A stretch of DNA of 5,779 nucleotides, taken from the NCBI GenBank assembly GCA_025357775.1, contig JANXOQ010000174.1, positions 1 to 5,779 of the forward strand. Reading direction: 5' to 3'. A program made the position numbers and the translations under genes. This DNA is from Ferruginibacter sp. GTDB taxonomy: Bacteria > Bacteroidota > Bacteroidia > Chitinophagales > Chitinophagaceae. The stretch's first letter is position 1. Every line of letters begins with the position of its first letter. The notes beneath the pieces are model-generated. The model worked only from the letters and a program-made list of their open reading frames with translations. It did no database searches and was not told where the DNA came from. This document shows, in pieces, positions 1 through 5,779 of this stretch.

Positions 1-174
1 ATTCTAAAAGACAAATTATAAGCTACAATCTGTCATTTGCGAAAAACTTAAAAAATTTTGAGTTCCTCAGATTAACAGTATTAAATTCAAAATATTGAAT
101 TCAAGCATTTTCAAAAAAACTTTTATTTTAATAAACCAAAAGTCCCAAACCAACTCAGCGAAAATTTAGGGAGT
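1..174. other. AT-rich non-coding region downstream of actB
   Basis: No gene is visible on either strand. The next act gene, if the operon continues, would begin past the left edge on the minus strand. The only structure is an AT-only-rich inverted repeat AATTCAA / TTGAATT (84-101, four-base loop) about 75 bases after the actB stop. It has no GC clamp or T-tract, so I see no convincing terminator, which leaves room for read-through. Confidence 0.6.
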
Positions 175-3100
175 TTAATGCGCTGCCTCCACTTCCTTCT
201 TTTCACCAACACCCACTTCCTCTTTATGCCCTTCTACTTTATGCTCACCTGCTCCTGCAGCATGCTCTCCATGATGCTCTCTTTCATTACCATTATTTAC
301 TTCTCTATCTGTATTTCTTATTTTAGCTAAATAACTTACATTTGGTAAAACGTGCAGTTGCTCCATTACATAAAATGTACGATTTACTTGTTCTACCTTT
401 CTTGTTTTGTAAATTTCACTTTCTTTATCGTTCATGTTTCCAAAAACAATAGAGTTGCTTGGGCAGGCCTGCGCACAAGCCACTTTTACATTACGCACAA
501 GCGATGGGTCTTGTTGTTTCTTAGCCTCCAATTTACTGTCTTGTAAACGTTGTACACAAAAAGAACATTTTTCAATAACACCTCTGCTTCGTACCGTTAC
601 ATCTGGGTTTAATACCATTCTTGTAAGGTCATCATTCATTTGAGTTATTACTTCGTTAGTGTCTATACCAATTAATGGCTTTTGGTTGTCTTTAAAACTA
701 TCAGCACCATTAAAATCTAACCAATTAAAACGACGCACTTTATAAGGGCAGTTGTTAGCACAATATCTTGTACCAATACATCTATTGTAAGTCATTTGGT
801 TTAGCCCTTCGCTGCTATGGTTTGTAGCCGCTACTGGGCAAACATTTTCGCAAGGCGCATTGTCGCAATGCTGGCACATCATCGGCTGAAAAATTACATC
901 AGGGTTCTCAACATCACCCGTAAAATATCTATCAATACGTAACCAATGCATTTCGTGAGCCCGCTGTACTTGTATTTTTCCTACTACACTCACATTATTC
1001 TCAGCATTACAAGCTACTACACAAGCGCTACAACCTGTACAAGTATTTAGGTCAATGCTCATACCCCATTTCATACCTGGTCTGTCGTAGGTTGGGTATA
1101 TTGTAGCATCTTTTTCAAAATCTGTTTTTCCTACAGGTGTTATTTCTTCCATTTCATGTCTTGGCTCTGCCAGTACATCTAACGGATTTTTTCTATAGCT
1201 TTCTAAGTTTGTTTCATAAATTACTGGTCTGCCTTCAGTAAAACCGTGTACCTGAGTTTGAGCCAAGGCATAATAATCAGCATCACTTTTTACAACTGTA
1301 GCTGCAACATTATAAGAAAAAGTAGTACCATCAAAACCAACCATTGGGTATGCATTTTGACCTGCTTTGTAAGCTGCTCTTCCTATTCTTTCGTAATTAG
1401 TTTCATCTTTCTTATCTCCAGTAATTGCACTTTCACGGCCATAACCCACGGCAATAGCTACAGTAGCTGCATTTAAACCAGGGATAATTAATGCAGGAAG
1501 TTCTAAAGATTTGCCATTTACCGTTACTTTCAACATGGGTTTTTCTGGACGCACTTCATATTTATCAGCATCTTTTTTGCTATTGGGGTTGGTTACATCT
1601 ATACCAAACATTTTTTTAGCCAATGCTGGTGATACCATTGCGTAGTTATCCCAAGTTACTTTTGTAATTGGATCAGGCAATTCTTGTAACCATGGGTTAT
1701 TTGCTTGAGCACCCGTTCCTATTCCTATTTTTTGATATAAAACGACTTCGTATTCATTCGTAGTTTTTATAGTGGCAATTTTACCAGCAGCTTCTGCTAA
1801 TTTAGAACCATTATATGCAGTAGCACCAGTAGCAGAAATGGCATTCGATACCACACCATCTTGCAAAGCTTTGTTCCAAGCATCACTACTACCAAGTTTT
1901 GTAGCCCAATATTTTTTATAATAATTTTCGTAAGCGTCAGTAGCCGCAGGAACTGTACCTTGTATATACCCTTTTTGTGGCAAAGGTTTACCAGTACTAT
2001 CTTTTTCTATGGCAACTATAGGTGCTGCTTCTCCAACTGGAAAAAGATTTGCCCATTTTAACAAAGATGTTTGAAAAGGACGAGTTTTAAATAAAGGATT
2101 TATCAAAGGTTGAATAACACTGATGTATCCAGTTACTGCTTCTGTATCCCCCCAGCTTTCTAACCAATGATGACTGGGAATAATATATTTACATTGCTCT
2201 GTAGTTTCATCCATTGAGCTATTAAAAGAAACACTCAATGGCAATTTAGCCAATGCTTCACCGAATTTTTTACCTTCCGCTAATGAATATACAGGGTTAC
2301 AATCGTATACCATTATAGCACCTACTGCACCATTAGCCATATCTGCAGAAAGTTTTACCATATCTGCATCTATACCTTTACGAACATTGCTTGTAGCAGC
2401 CCAATTTATAGTAGTTCCGTTAGCTCCTATTGCTTCATTAATTGCATTTACAACTAATTGTATATTTACATCATTGCTACCGCAAACTACTAAGGATGCC
2501 CCTTTACTAGCTAATAAATATTTGGCTGTTTCTTCTATTCCTTTACTCAATCTACTTTCTTCCTTTGTAAAAGCTGGAGCACTAACTGGAACGCCCAATT
2601 TTGAAAGTAAAGCCAGTGCCACTGCAGCAGTTTGAGAAGGCTTGTGTGTGTAGCGGTCATCTGCATTGCTACCTGTCATGCTCATCATACTTTCAAAATG
2701 TATATGACGGCTTAATTCAGGTTTTTCTCCAGAAACTTTTTTAGTTTCAGAGTATTGCTTACTAAATTCTGTTGGGCTTAACCATGTACCTAAAAAATCT
2801 GCACCAAGACTAACGATTGTTTTTGCTTTGTCAAAACGGTATTGAGGCAATGCTCTTTTACCATAAGCAGCTTCGTTGGCTTGCAACATACCGCTATAAC
2901 TTACCGCATCGTATTGTACATGGCGGCTTGTAGGGTATTTTGCTAAAAATTCGCTTATTATTTGTAATGTGGATGGTGAGTGAATTGTAGATGTAAGCAA
3001 TACCATTGCTTTACCTGCTAACCCTACAAAAGCCTCTCCAATCAATTTATCAAAACTTTCAAAACTTGTAACTTCTTTGTATTCCGCAGCTGCTTTTTGT

Positions 3101-3558
3101 AAAGGATGACGGAGACGTGTAGTATCATATAAATCTAGTACCGATGCTTGAGACTGTGCACTTGTAGCACCTTTTGTAAGTGGAGATAGTTCGTTTCCTT
3201 CTATCTTAATTGGACGACCATCTCTTTGTTTTACTACAACGCTAATAGCATCCCCAGCGTTTACATAGGTAGAAGCATAATAATTAGGAACTCCTAGTAC
3301 AACATTATCTGGTCTTTGTAAATAAGGCACTGCTTTACGTACAGGAATTTCACAACTAGCAGCTATTGCAGCCGCTGCTGTGCTAAAACCTAAATATTTT
3401 AAAAAATCTCTTCTTGGCGTTTTTGCATCAAGCAAGCCCTTGCTATCCAATTCTTCAATTGGAAGTAATTCTTCTTGAAACTCTTTTTCAGCAGACTGTT
3501 TAAATCTATCTGATTGTGTAAGGTCTCCGAAATTTTGCCAATATTGTTTGTAATTCAT
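175..3558 (-). CDS. actB: Alternative complex III subunit ActB: molybdopterin oxidoreductase-like / iron-sulfur fusion protein
   Basis: Large periplasmic electron-transfer subunit of the quinol:cytochrome c oxidoreductase ACIII, 1127 residues, the usual size for the fused family. Residues 1-47 form the extended leader typical of these proteins (YWQNF near the start), followed by a twin-arginine motif PRRDFLK (48-54), a short Ala-rich hydrophobic stretch and Cys69, a possible lipid attachment site with a weak lipobox (AASC). Residues about 80-800 resemble the molybdopterin-binding fold (for example DCNPVYSL at 419-426) but lack an N-terminal Fe-S cysteine set; family members carry no molybdenum. 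Residues about 829-1060 are ferredoxin-like: Cys840/843/846/850, Cys895/898/903/907, Cys927/933/937 and Cys998/1001/1028/1032. These 15 ligands fit three [4Fe-4S] and one [3Fe-4S] cluster. The tail (1088-1127) is rich in His, Glu, Gly and Lys. The ATG at 3558 keeps the whole leader intact and has only AT-rich sequence before it. It follows actA after 139 bases, presumably in one operon. Confidence 0.97.
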   Translation of the reverse strand: MNYKQYWQNFGDLTQSDRFKQSAEKEFQEELLPIEELDSKGLLDAKTPRRDFLKYLGFSTAAAAIAASCEIPVRKAVPYLQRPDNVVLGVPNYYASTYVNAGDAISVVVKQRDGRPIKIEGNELSPLTKGATSAQSQASVLDLYDTTRLRHPLQKAAAEYKEVTSFESFDKLIGEAFVGLAGKAMVLLTSTIHSPSTLQIISEFLAKYPTSRHVQYDAVSYSGMLQANEAAYGKRALPQYRFDKAKTIVSLGADFLGTWLSPTEFSKQYSETKKVSGEKPELSRHIHFESMMSMTGSNADDRYTHKPSQTAAVALALLSKLGVPVSAPAFTKEESRLSKGIEETAKYLLASKGASLVVCGSNDVNIQLVVNAINEAIGANGTTINWAATSNVRKGIDADMVKLSADMANGAVGAIMVYDCNPVYSLAEGKKFGEALAKLPLSVSFNSSMDETTEQCKYIIPSHHWLESWGDTEAVTGYISVIQPLINPLFKTRPFQTSLLKWANLFPVGEAAPIVAIEKDSTGKPLPQKGYIQGTVPAATDAYENYYKKYWATKLGSSDAWNKALQDGVVSNAISATGATAYNGSKLAEAAGKIATIKTTNEYEVVLYQKIGIGTGAQANNPWLQELPDPITKVTWDNYAMVSPALAKKMFGIDVTNPNSKKDADKYEVRPEKPMLKVTVNGKSLELPALIIPGLNAATVAIAVGYGRESAITGDKKDETNYERIGRAAYKAGQNAYPMVGFDGTTFSYNVAATVVKSDADYYALAQTQVHGFTEGRPVIYETNLESYRKNPLDVLAEPRHEMEEITPVGKTDFEKDATIYPTYDRPGMKWGMSIDLNTCTGCSACVVACNAENNVSVVGKIQVQRAHEMHWLRIDRYFTGDVENPDVIFQPMMCQHCDNAPCENVCPVAATNHSSEGLNQMTYNRCIGTRYCANNCPYKVRRFNWLDFNGADSFKDNQKPLIGIDTNEVITQMNDDLTRMVLNPDVTVRSRGVIEKCSFCVQRLQDSKLEAKKQQDPSLVRNVKVACAQACPSNSIVFGNMNDKESEIYKTRKVEQVNRTFYVMEQLHVLPNVSYLAKIRNTDREVNNGNEREHHGEHAAGAGEHKVEGHKEEVGVGEKKEVEAAH

Positions 3559-3572
3559 ATTTATTTTGAAAT

Positions 3573-3604
3573 GTGCAAATTTGCAAATATGCCAATGTGC
3601 TAAT
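3573..3604. repeat. Tandem 8-base repeat block 1 (NTGCNAAT x4), upstream of actB
   Basis: Four head-to-tail units in register: GTGCAAAT, TTGCAAAT, ATGCCAAT and GTGCTAAT, consensus NTGCNAAT. A fifth, weaker unit (TTTGAAAT, 3565-3572) continues the array towards the actB start, only a few bases from the ATG. It contains a 12-base palindrome (TGCAAATTTGCA, 3574-3585) and shares 15 identical bases (ATTTGCAAATATGCC, 3579-3593) with block 2. It falls in the leader of actB within the presumed operon transcript. Confidence 0.75.
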
Positions 3605-3615
3605 TCTTTAAAATC

Positions 3616-3647
3616 AAACCTTTTTTATAATTTAAACCTTTTTTTAT
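3616..3647. repeat. T-rich direct repeat between the two 8-base repeat blocks
   Basis: AAACCTTTTTTAT (3616-3628) and AAACCTTTTTTTAT (3634-3647) are the same sequence with one T added, offset by 18 bases. On the minus strand they read as A-runs followed by GGTTT. Together with the flanking 8-base arrays they fill most of the actA-actB spacer. No open frame or clear promoter lies here. Confidence 0.55.
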
Positions 3648-3654
3648 TTTAGCG

Positions 3655-3692
3655 CTGCATTTGCAAATATGCCCATTGGCACATTTGCCTAC
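3655..3692. repeat. Tandem 8-base repeat block 2, just after the actA stop, folding into a hairpin
   Basis: Degenerate units TTGCAAAT, ATGCCCAT, TGGCACAT and TTGCCTAC (3661-3692) follow a shortened unit CTGCAT (3655-3660). The 15 bases at 3659-3673 are identical to 3579-3593 in block 1. Positions 3663-3688 form a stem: GCAAAT (3663-3668) with ATTTGC (3683-3688) and TGCC (3670-3673) with GGCA (3678-3681) around a four-base loop. The one unmatched position is A-C on the plus strand but a G-U wobble in minus-strand RNA. No U-tract follows on the minus strand, so it is not a standard terminator. Confidence 0.7.
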
Positions 3693-3697
3693 TCTTC

Positions 3698-4978
3698 TTA
3701 ATAATGACATTTCTGACATTCCGTTCCACCAATTTTCTCTACAGTTACGCTATCCATTTTACCACTTTTAAGGTCTTTATGAAACTTTTCATAAATACTA
3801 TAAAATTTATTGCCAGTACTATCTGCTTTGTTGTAAAAATCAACTTTACTTTCTCTATGGCAATTTATACACCAACCCATGCTCAAATCTGAAAATTGAT
3901 AAACCTCAGGCATTTCTTGTATATTACCATGGCAGGTCTGACAATTTTGCTTTCCTACCTTTACGTGTTGGCTATGGTTAAAATACACATGGTCTGGAAG
4001 GTTATGGATTTTTATCCAAGGTATAGCATGTGCACCATCTGGCACACCATCCTTATTATTATCAGGATTATACTCTTTCTTTTCAGGGTTCCATCCTGCG
4101 TAAGCATATAATTTTTGTATTTCAGCAGTTCCATTTATAGATTTACCGTCTGCATTTACAATAGCTTCGCCCTTATACTCTTTTATAGCCATGTGGCAAT
4201 TCATACACACATTTACAGAAGGTATACTACCACTCTTGCTATCTTGCGTGCCCCCATGGCAGTACAAACAACTTATTTGATTTGTACCAGCATGTACTTT
4301 ATGAGAATAATATATGGGCTGCTCTGGTTGGTAGTTTTTCATACGACCACTACTCATTGCACCTTCTACTATTTGATAAAACCCGAGACCAGTAAGCAAC
4401 AAAACGCCCATCATTAAATAAGTTTTATTTCTATAAAACGGTACAGGCTCGCCACGGTAAATACCTTCCTTATTATCTGATAATTTACGAAGGTTACTAT
4501 TTACTTGTAACAATACAAATGCAACAATTGCTAATATTAAGGTAAGTATGCCGAAAAGCAAAGAATTACTATCTGTATCTTTTGATGCACCACCAGCACC
4601 AGAAACACCAGGAGCAGGGTCAGCGGGTGCTTTATAAGCATCAACATAATCTAATATTGCATCAATTTCAGCTTTTTTAAGATTTGGGTATGCCGTCATT
4701 ATTGTAGGCTTCCAAGTATCTTTAAGTTTTACTGCATAAGGGTCATTGGTACCTGCAGGGTTAGCTACCCATTGGTAAAGCCATTCTTTGGTTGGAATAT
4801 GGTCTCTAACACCTTTAAGTAAAGGACCAGTATAATTTTCTAAAGGTTTGTGGCAGTTGGCACAATTTGCTTTAAATAATTCCTCGCCAATTTCTGCAGA
4901 TGCAGTATTTATTGAAGTAAAACCAATAAGAATAAGGGCTGTAACTAATCTTAACATGAATTTTTTGTAGTACATCAT
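3698..4978 (-). CDS. actA: Alternative complex III subunit ActA: membrane-anchored hexaheme cytochrome c (monoheme plus pentaheme domains)
   Basis: Cytochrome subunit that carries electrons from ActB towards cytochrome c or the terminal oxidase on the periplasmic side. From the ATG at 4978 it has 426 residues. Residues 1-28 are a Sec signal peptide (KK, hydrophobic core, cut after TASA). Residues about 30-116 form a class I-like monoheme domain with CANCH (39-43) and a likely axial Met94. A Pro/Ala/Gly-rich linker (117-138) leads to helix 1 (about 140-159), a basic loop, and helix 2 (about 187-204). The rest is the pentaheme domain with CLYCH 237-241, CMNCH 258-262, CQTCH 346-350, CINCH 370-374 and CQKCH 421-425, plus further His at 325-338 that may be axial ligands. 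The frame is open back to a TTG at 5056, but that codon overlaps the candidate -33 element and would put a non-signal segment before the signal peptide. ATGs at 4975 and 4957 are alternatives; 4978 and 4975 keep the basic n-region. First gene of the act operon. Confidence 0.95.
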   Translation of the reverse strand: MMYYKKFMLRLVTALILIGFTSINTASAEIGEELFKANCANCHKPLENYTGPLLKGVRDHIPTKEWLYQWVANPAGTNDPYAVKLKDTWKPTIMTAYPNLKKAEIDAILDYVDAYKAPADPAPGVSGAGGASKDTDSNSLLFGILTLILAIVAFVLLQVNSNLRKLSDNKEGIYRGEPVPFYRNKTYLMMGVLLLTGLGFYQIVEGAMSSGRMKNYQPEQPIYYSHKVHAGTNQISCLYCHGGTQDSKSGSIPSVNVCMNCHMAIKEYKGEAIVNADGKSINGTAEIQKLYAYAGWNPEKKEYNPDNNKDGVPDGAHAIPWIKIHNLPDHVYFNHSQHVKVGKQNCQTCHGNIQEMPEVYQFSDLSMGWCINCHRESKVDFYNKADSTGNKFYSIYEKFHKDLKSGKMDSVTVEKIGGTECQKCHY

Positions 4979-5020
4979 ACAATTTAGCCGGTTTTTTGTG
5001 GAAATAGAATTTTCCGTTTG

Positions 5021-5053
5021 CAAAAATAAGACAGGATATTGACAAACTATCAA
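5021..5053 (-). promoter_or_regulatory. Candidate Bacteroidota-type promoter of the act operon
   Basis: Read on the minus strand, TTG (5053-5051) is followed by 22 bases and then TATTTTTG (5028-5021), an exact match to TAnnTTTG with a spacer inside the 17-23 range known for Bacteroidota. Transcription would begin near 5014, giving a leader of about 36 bases before the ATG at 4978. This supports the downstream start of actA, because the more distal TTG codon at 5056 would lie upstream of the transcript. Sequence match only. Confidence 0.55.
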
Positions 5054-5230
5054 CAATTTTAAAGTATTTTAAGAGATTAAATACCTATTTCTGTATTTTT
5101 TTCCTTATAATACTTTCTTAATATTTTGAATAAATCAATTATACCTTACTAAAATTTACGAATGAAAACTTATTTCGTATTTAATAAAATTTGATGCAAA
5201 ATGATAAAAGAAAATACCATTTATATTAAA

Positions 5231-5259
5231 ACAAGAAAAGGCGACTCTACAGAGTCGCC
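5231..5259 (-). terminator. Intrinsic terminator after the 66-residue protein gene
   Basis: A perfect 8-base-pair GC-rich stem (GGCGACTC at 5240-5247 with GAGTCGCC at 5252-5259) closes a four-base loop. On the minus strand it is followed directly by TTTTCTTGTTTT, a U-tract in RNA. On the plus strand no T-tract follows, so it acts in the direction of the minus-strand genes. It separates the small gene from the act operon, so actA needs its own promoter. Confidence 0.88.
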
Positions 5260-5265
5260 AATATC

Positions 5266-5279
5266 TTAGGCCTGCCTAA
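5266..5279. repeat. Short inverted repeat between stop codon and terminator
   Basis: TTAGG (5266-5270) and CCTAA (5275-5279) flank CCTG, a five-pair stem with a four-base loop. It lies in the 3' untranslated part of the 66-residue gene, seven bases from the terminator stem. It has no T-tract of its own. It may add stability to the 3' end; chance is also possible. Confidence 0.4.
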
Positions 5280-5322
5280 TTCCATTGTTGTTAAAAAATT
5301 TCGAAGCTAATATTAAACTGGA

Positions 5323-5523
5323 TTACCAGCCTTTTTTAGCAACACCATCCTTTACTGCTTCTAATGCTCTTGCTTCTCCAAGCATTGTAGTCATTTTGTT
5401 TCCTTTACCGTCGTTGCCCTGAGCCATGTAGCCACCACGAGCTGTTTTTGTAATTACTGCATCCTCCATAGGAACATTTTTTTCTTTTGTTTTCATGCAA
5501 TACGCTGTTAATTTTCCTGCCAT
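5323..5523 (-). CDS. Small conserved-type protein, DUF5679-like zinc ribbon that has lost cysteines
   Basis: A 66-residue soluble, basic protein with no signal peptide or membrane segment. Its start (LTAYCMKTKEK, residues 5-15) and middle (GGYMAQG, then GNKM) follow the layout I recall for DUF5679 zinc ribbons, where YCxxC and a second CxxC hold a metal. Here the second position of the first pair is Thr and the second pair is replaced by a DGKG segment, leaving Cys9 as the only cysteine, so it should not bind zinc in the usual way. Residues 48-66 look helical and end in KKGW. Function unknown. The ATG at 5523 is the only sensible start; a candidate promoter lies 52-82 bases upstream and a strong terminator follows the stop by about 64 bases, so it looks like a one-gene transcript separate from actA. 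Coding status is supported by the frame, the flanking signals and the family resemblance, which is from memory. Confidence 0.8.
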   Translation of the reverse strand: MAGKLTAYCMKTKEKNVPMEDAVITKTARGGYMAQGNDGKGNKMTTMLGEARALEAVKDGVAKKGW

Positions 5524-5574
5524 GTTGTTTAGTATTATTGATTAGTAAAATGGGTTAGAAGTGTTACTTCACGA

Positions 5575-5605
5575 TAAAACTAAGAAATAATTCGGTTTTA
5601 CCAAA
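5575..5605 (-). promoter_or_regulatory. Candidate promoter of the small 66-residue protein gene
   Basis: On the minus strand TTTG (5605-5602) is followed by exactly 19 bases and TAGTTTTA (5582-5575), which matches TAnnTTTG in all but the last base. The transcript would start near 5568, about 45 bases before the ATG at 5523. A short inverted repeat (GAAGT / ACTTC, 5558-5570) sits at the predicted start site and could be an operator or chance. Confidence 0.4.
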
Positions 5606-5757
5606 AAAACTTATAGCACAATTGTTTGTAACATTAAAATAGATGAGTGAAATGAAGTAATTAACTGTTCAGTATTTACTACCTAGACGGTAATTATTTT
5701 AAATTGTACTCTTTGTTGATAGCTGCAATTATTTTTTTATTTTTCAATTACTTTTTT

Positions 5758-5775
5758 GCGTGGGTCGTTCCACGC
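5758..5775. repeat. GC-rich hairpin at the right edge, possibly REP-like
   Basis: GCGTGG (5758-5763) and CCACGC (5770-5775) form a six-pair stem around GTCGTT; an extra G-U pair is possible in plus-strand RNA. It stands out in a very AT-rich stretch, with six Ts before it and TTTA after it on the plus strand where the window ends. It could be the terminator of an unseen plus-strand transcript or an interspersed palindromic repeat. No coding region is seen between 5524 and 5757. Confidence 0.5.
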
Positions 5776-5779
5776 TTTA

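Noticed and set aside
84..101. Terminator for the act operon at an AT-rich inverted repeat
   Set aside because: Seven pairs almost all A-T, no T-tract on the minus strand; too weak, and the operon is expected to continue.
352..643. Overlapping plus-strand open frames of 64 and 69 codons antisense to actB
   Set aside because: They lie wholly opposite the conserved Fe-S coding part of actB, overlap each other and show no recognisable domain; shadow frames.
1246..2635. Further plus-strand open frames antisense to actB (1246-1476, 1861-2061, 2387-2635)
   Set aside because: Opposite a full-length well-supported gene, with low-complexity hydrophobic or Ser/Thr-rich translations typical of antisense reading.
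3584..3610. Possible internal promoter for actB (CATATTTG at 3584-3591 on the minus strand)
   Set aside because: One base off the -7 pattern with a TTG only at a borderline 23-base spacing, and the same CATATTTG occurs in both repeat blocks, so it is better explained by the repeat.
3573..3692. CRISPR-like array
   Set aside because: Units are 8 bases and contiguous with no unique spacers of regular size.
3704..4417. Plus-strand open frames of 62, 71 and 100 codons opposite actA
   Set aside because: They mirror the heme-binding coding sequence and have no independent start signals or known motifs.
5201..5269. A 22-codon plus-strand frame running through the terminator hairpin
   Set aside because: Very short, no upstream signal, and its end is built from the terminator stem.

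Overview
The window reads as part of a Bacteroidota genome, probably near Chitinophagaceae; that placement is inferred, with no marker gene to fix it. The DNA is AT-rich, genes lack Shine-Dalgarno sequences, and two upstream regions carry the Bacteroidota promoter pattern (TTG or TTTG, a spacer of about 19-22 bases, then TAnnTTTG). All three genes are on the minus strand, so the biological order runs from right to left.

Right part (about 5220-5779): a 66-residue protein resembling a small zinc-ribbon family (DUF5679-like) that has lost most of its cysteines. It has its own candidate promoter (5575-5605) and a strong intrinsic terminator (5231-5259). A GC-rich hairpin of unknown role sits at the extreme right edge (5758-5775).

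Centre and left (175-5053): the first two genes of an alternative complex III (ACIII) operon. actA (3698-4978) encodes a membrane-bound multiheme cytochrome c with six CxxCH motifs: a fused N-terminal monoheme domain, two membrane helices and a pentaheme domain. actB (175-3558) encodes the large periplasmic subunit, a molybdopterin-oxidoreductase-like domain joined to a ferredoxin-like domain with 15 cluster cysteines, behind an extended Tat signal. ACIII oxidises membrane quinol and passes electrons to cytochrome c or directly to a cytochrome oxidase, replacing the bc1 complex. The membrane quinol subunits (ActC, ActF) and the other partners (ActD, ActE) are not in the window; they would be expected past the left edge, on the minus strand.

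The main structure not explained by genes is the 139-base actA-actB spacer. It holds two blocks of degenerate tandem 8-base units (NTGCNAAT) around a T-rich direct repeat. The block next to the actA stop also folds into a hairpin that pairs better in the minus-strand transcript. I found no RNA gene, CRISPR array, insertion sequence or defence system.
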